DNA from: Pyrus communis
Taxonomy: Eukaryota; Streptophyta; Magnoliopsida; Rosales; Rosaceae
NCBI RefSeq assembly: GCF_963583255.1
Contig: NC_084819.1
Location: 13,575,259-13,639,258, forward strand
Length of the DNA stretch: 64,000 nt
Reading direction: 5' to 3'
Shown here: in pieces, positions 60,656-64,000 of the stretch
How the letters are laid out: each line of letters starts with the position of its first letter
How positions within the stretch are numbered: position 1 is the first letter of the stretch
Notes under the pieces: generated by a model
Told to the model about the DNA's origin: nothing
What the model saw: the letters and a program-made list of their open reading frames with translations, nothing else
Databases searched by the model: none
Made by a program: the position numbers and the translations under genes

Positions 60656-61215
60656 AAGGGTGGTTCGGTATGGGATCCCAAACCGAAAAATGGATCCCGA
60701 AGGGAATCCCAATTTTCGGGATTCCCGAAATGTTTTCTGTATTTCGGGATGGAGCGGGATTGGATTTTCGGTTTTGGGCTTTTGGGTTTTTGTGACACAC
60801 CCTGATCGAGATCAGGGCATGCTGGCCGTCACGTGGAAGTGACGTAACCATGTGCACAGTGTGGAAGCTAATAAAATAAAAATATAAATAGTACGAATAA
60901 ATAAAAACTAGCTTTACATAAGGTAATAACGAACAAGTGCAAGCGTAAGTGTGAACCCTAAGTTCAGAGCATGAAAGCGTAATGCAGTCCAGGAGGAAAC
61001 GACACAACAAAAGCACACCCGAAGGTGGTCCTACACTGGTGGTGGTCTGTCAGATATGCCGGGGAAATCCTCAGGGAAGCCACCAAACGTGCTAGCCAAC
61101 TAGAACCTGGAGGGGCGCAAAACAAAAGCGTGAGTGGGCAAAAATAAAGCTTTTTGAAAACCATTTAATAAATAAGTTCTAACCCCTCGCCATAAAACCT
61201 GTATACTTCCCAGAA

Positions 61216-61258
<43 letters not shown>

Positions 61259-63491
61259 TCATGCTCAAGAATATGCTATGCCAAAACCTCAAAGTAAAAT
61301 GCAAGTGCTCAGGTAATATCACAACCATGCCATAAAATCTGTCAGCCGGACTCACTTAGCGTGACCTGTACGGCTGAATCTAGAGCTCAAATCTCCATCT
61401 CACTAACTATACCTGCACACGAGTCGGAACCACCTAAAGTGGTCTGTACGACAAGCCTGGGTGTAACATATATATACGCTCAAGTGCTACGATCACGTGA
61501 AGGCTGGGCGAATAATCGCGGGTCACCTACGAGTCGGAACCACCTAAAGTGGTATGTACGACAGGACTGTGCACCTAACTTGGATCCAAGATGAGCGTGT
61601 GGTGCGGGAGGTGAACATCACGTGAAGGACTGTGCCCAACTCTGGGCGGGAGCACTAACACCGGGGGTGCAGGTTATGAGCTCTCTAAGCATCTCAAGTC
61701 ACTACTGAACGTAAACATAAATCATACTCACCTGGCACTTACCTGTGCGTCCGCAGCACCAAACATACATACATACATATATATATATATATACATACAT
61801 ACATATATATATATATATACATACATACATACATATATATATACACACACACACAACTAACAATGCATAAACAACGACAATATAATGCATGGCATATAAC
61901 GAATAAACGTTTCAAATCAATTTCTGGGAAAAGTATAAGTATATAGGTATATACGGAAAACCAAAAGCCCACTCACTGGTATGTAGAAGGGTCGTAACCC
62001 CCTTGCCTCGAGTGACCGCGCTCGTCCTCAGGATAGGTCTCACCTATATGCGAAACACCTATAAAAACGTTAATTTTAAAACACATAACCAACCTTAAGA
62101 AATAACTTCTCATACAATGCTCAAATGGGGTGTATGAATACACCAACGTGATCTACTCAACCTCAGGAACATCCCCATACTTTTAGAAAAAATTTTCACT
62201 GTCGAACGCGCCGGCTAAGGCACGGCCACATGCGCCGGCCACGCGCAGGCACGTGCTTGGCACGCTGACGGCGTCAGTTAACGCCGTCAGGAATATTCAG
62301 TTAACTTTAACGGATTCCGTTAACGTCGTTAGGAATATTCCGTCGTCTTCTCTAGCGAGGCTCCAGCACCGTCGTCGGCATCGGAAAATTGTAAAAATTT
62401 CAAACCTTCCTATTTTCTTCGTTTTTCAACCAAATTTCACAAAATTGGTTCCAAAATGAAGCTTACAACGAGAGGAACAAATCCATACCACTTTCAAGTG
62501 CTAAAATCCATAGAATCTCGCCGGGAAAACACCACCAACTCCGACCAACCTTGTAACTCACGATCCCGACGTCCAAAACCTTCAAACAAACCACTCCGAG
62601 CCTCCTAAGGACCTCACCAAGCTTCCTACAAGCTTGAAATTCCCAAAAACAGAAGAATTAACGTGTGCATGAACAGTGACAAAATCGGGGTATCCCGAGT
62701 TCAACATGAAAACGAAGGTATCCTAATCTGAAATGGGTATGGTTGAACTTCTACGGACCTCACGAGCAAGAATATATATTTTGTTTCCTCGATCTGTGAA
62801 GATTTGGAGAGTTTTGGGGTGTGTCCGTACAATGGGAATGGAAATGGGAGAGGGAAATGGCTCGGGACAGGGGTGCAGGGCAGGGAAAAGGGTGAGTGTG
62901 TGTGTGGGGAAATGTGTGTGGTCCACAACCAGCCAAACCAAGCTAAAAAACAACCACACAACGAAAATTCACACTAGGGGCAAAATCATCATTTCACACT
63001 TACGGTTTGAAAATTCCGGAACGAGCTATCACATTTTGGGTTGAAATTTGAAATTTTTGGGATATGGACTAAAATTTGGGCTTTTTGTCTAAAATTTTCT
63101 TCCCCAATTTCATATCAATTGAAATTTAGACTTTTTAACTCATACCAATTTGAAATTTTATACCATTTAAAATACTATTTCATTCATACCAAGTTAAGTT
63201 GATGTTCCAAAGTTCAATCTACTTAATTTCAAACTTCATTTTCTCATATAGTCTACTATCAAACTACTTAAATTCAACATTCAACATGCATGCAACCAAA
63301 ATAAATTTTCGGTTCGGTTCCGGATTCCCGAATCATTGAATATGTAATCCCGATTCCTGTACCAAAAAGTTTGGGATCGGTTCGGTATGGATCCCAAAAA
63401 TTTCGGTATTATCGGGTTGAGAATTTTTCGGTATGGGATCAAATTTTTTTGGTTTGGTTTGGGATTTTTGGAAAAAAAATGTCCAGCCCTA
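60656..63491. mobile_element. TIR element (TSD GTTAAACTT) interrupted by a solo LTR
   Basis: GTTAAACTT flanks both sides (60647-60655, 63492-63500). Ends are AAGGGTGG and, inverted, TAGGGCTGG. The body is rich in GGTTCGG/GGGATCCC/TTCGGGATT motifs in both orientations, so it folds as a long hairpin. Without the inserted LTR it is about 590 bp. A 9-bp duplication suggests a Mutator-like MITE; 8 of the 9 bases would also fit hAT. Confidence 0.7.
60791..63033. repeat. solo LTR, 2.24 kb, probably gypsy-type
   Basis: It begins TGTGACACACCCTGATCG and ends GAGCTATCACA, so the termini TGTGA/TCACA mirror each other. The flanks share TTTT (GTTTT | TTTTG), a possible 4-bp duplication. No internal retroelement sequence follows, hence solo. 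Inside are a (TA)n tract (61219-61256), TACA/TA-rich microsatellites (61760-61850) and a twice-used CGAGTCGGAACCACCTAAAG segment (61421, 61530). The strand of the parent element cannot be told without a relative. Confidence 0.75.
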
Positions 63492-63500
63492 GTTAAACTT

Positions 63501-64000
63501 GTTTTTATTTTTTTATTTTTTTTTAATTTTTTTTTATATAAGTTAAACTTATTTGTGACTTGTGCACTTTTGAATGACAAAAGTTTTAGGTCTGATGAGG
63601 CTTCGCCTCAAGGCTTTCGCCTAGAGTAGACTATCATTAAACGCCATGCTCAAACTTTCGCATTTTTAAACATTGAATATTGCACATAGATTTCGAGCAT
63701 TCACCAATAGGCTATAACGTTGTTAAGAAAGATGTTATAGTGGAACATATTTTCGAACCTGTAATGATATTTTGGTGAGGGAATATAGTTTACAGATTAT
63801 AAGAGAGAAATGTGGAGGAAAAGAAGTGGTGAGATGACTGGGTTTTTATCACAAAATGGTCTTTAGAATAGAAAATTAATCAATTTGATTTCTGAAAATA
63901 GGTCATGCAAATCAATTTGGTAATTTTTCGGTTTTACTAATTTATGAACAATTTTGAGTTGTAAGCAGTTGATGAGTATTAAGGGTGGGTTCAAAAAATC
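63501..64000. other. right-edge AT-rich DNA, nothing recognised
   Basis: T-rich runs and no ORF of note. A second copy of GTTAAACTT at 63542-63550 follows the TSD of the preceding element, possibly by chance or a local duplication. Confidence 0.5.

Noticed and set aside
61702..61972. ORFs with Tyr-Ile-Cys-Met-Tyr-Val repeats
   Set aside because: Translation of TACA/TA microsatellites.
62701..63044. Overlapping ORFs on both strands in the solo LTR
   Set aside because: Proline/serine-rich shadows of each other within an LTR; no domain or start context.

Overview
The window is eukaryotic plant nuclear DNA: AT-rich, with spliced genes, GT/AG introns, plant-type LTR retrotransposons and MITEs. 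Protein similarity recalled from memory (no search was run) and the repeat families suggest a woody eudicot, probably Rosaceae of the apple/pear type. This species placement is an inference.

Three apparently intact single-copy genes are present. (1) TRP/TBP1-type telomere-repeat-binding Myb protein, + strand, 9564-12957, nine coding exons, 655 codons, with 5'UTR introns from about 7738. (2) A GRAS transcription factor of the LISCL group, SCL9-like, + strand, 24233-26458, intronless CDS. (3) A chloroplast-targeted NAD(P)-binding Rossmann protein like At2g37660, - strand, 45417 down to 42748, seven coding exons. A fourth gene is a remnant: the C-terminal two exons of a YidD-like (UPF0161) gene, - strand, 33420-33113, with a broken splice donor and a MITE directly upstream. 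The SCL9-like and At2g37660-like genes are neighbours in Arabidopsis by locus number (At2g37650/At2g37660). They therefore look like an ancient pair that transposons have pushed about 16 kb apart here.

Most of the remaining sequence is mobile DNA. 1-5742: Ty1/copia element (- strand, 3' LTR outside the window) with decayed gag-pol, and a hAT-like element nested in gag (4178-5055). 5743-9563: upstream region and 5'UTR of the TRP gene, including a palindromic MITE (8573-8947). 12958-16544: MITEs, small tandem repeats and a LINE-type RNase H tail. 16545-22623: decayed copia element with 391-bp LTRs and TSD AATTA, carrying an antisense coiled-coil ORF. 26743-27216: a MITE. 27619-32768: element with 1.43-kb LTRs and TSD ATCAC, minus orientation, no pol. 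33446-42430: a nest made of MITEs, two convergent pieces of a Myb/NAM-associated transposon ORF, and between them a Ty3/gypsy element (35396-41355) with a truncated right LTR and a pol deletion.

45480-60650 is dominated by a 9.9-kb non-coding LTR element (47075-56984, TSD TAAAG, minus orientation). A tandem duplication of about 4 kb crosses its 5' LTR boundary: 50935-54966 is repeated at 54967-58942. 60656-63491 is a TIR element (TSD GTTAAACTT) split by a 2.24-kb solo LTR (60791-63033).

No tRNA, rRNA, CRISPR or bacterial-type operon was seen. The most unusual points are the duplication across an LTR boundary, the upstream-AUG and MITE-rich leader of the TRP gene, antisense ORFs in the 3' parts of two retrotransposons, the dissected YidD-like gene, and the rearranged gypsy/transposon junction.
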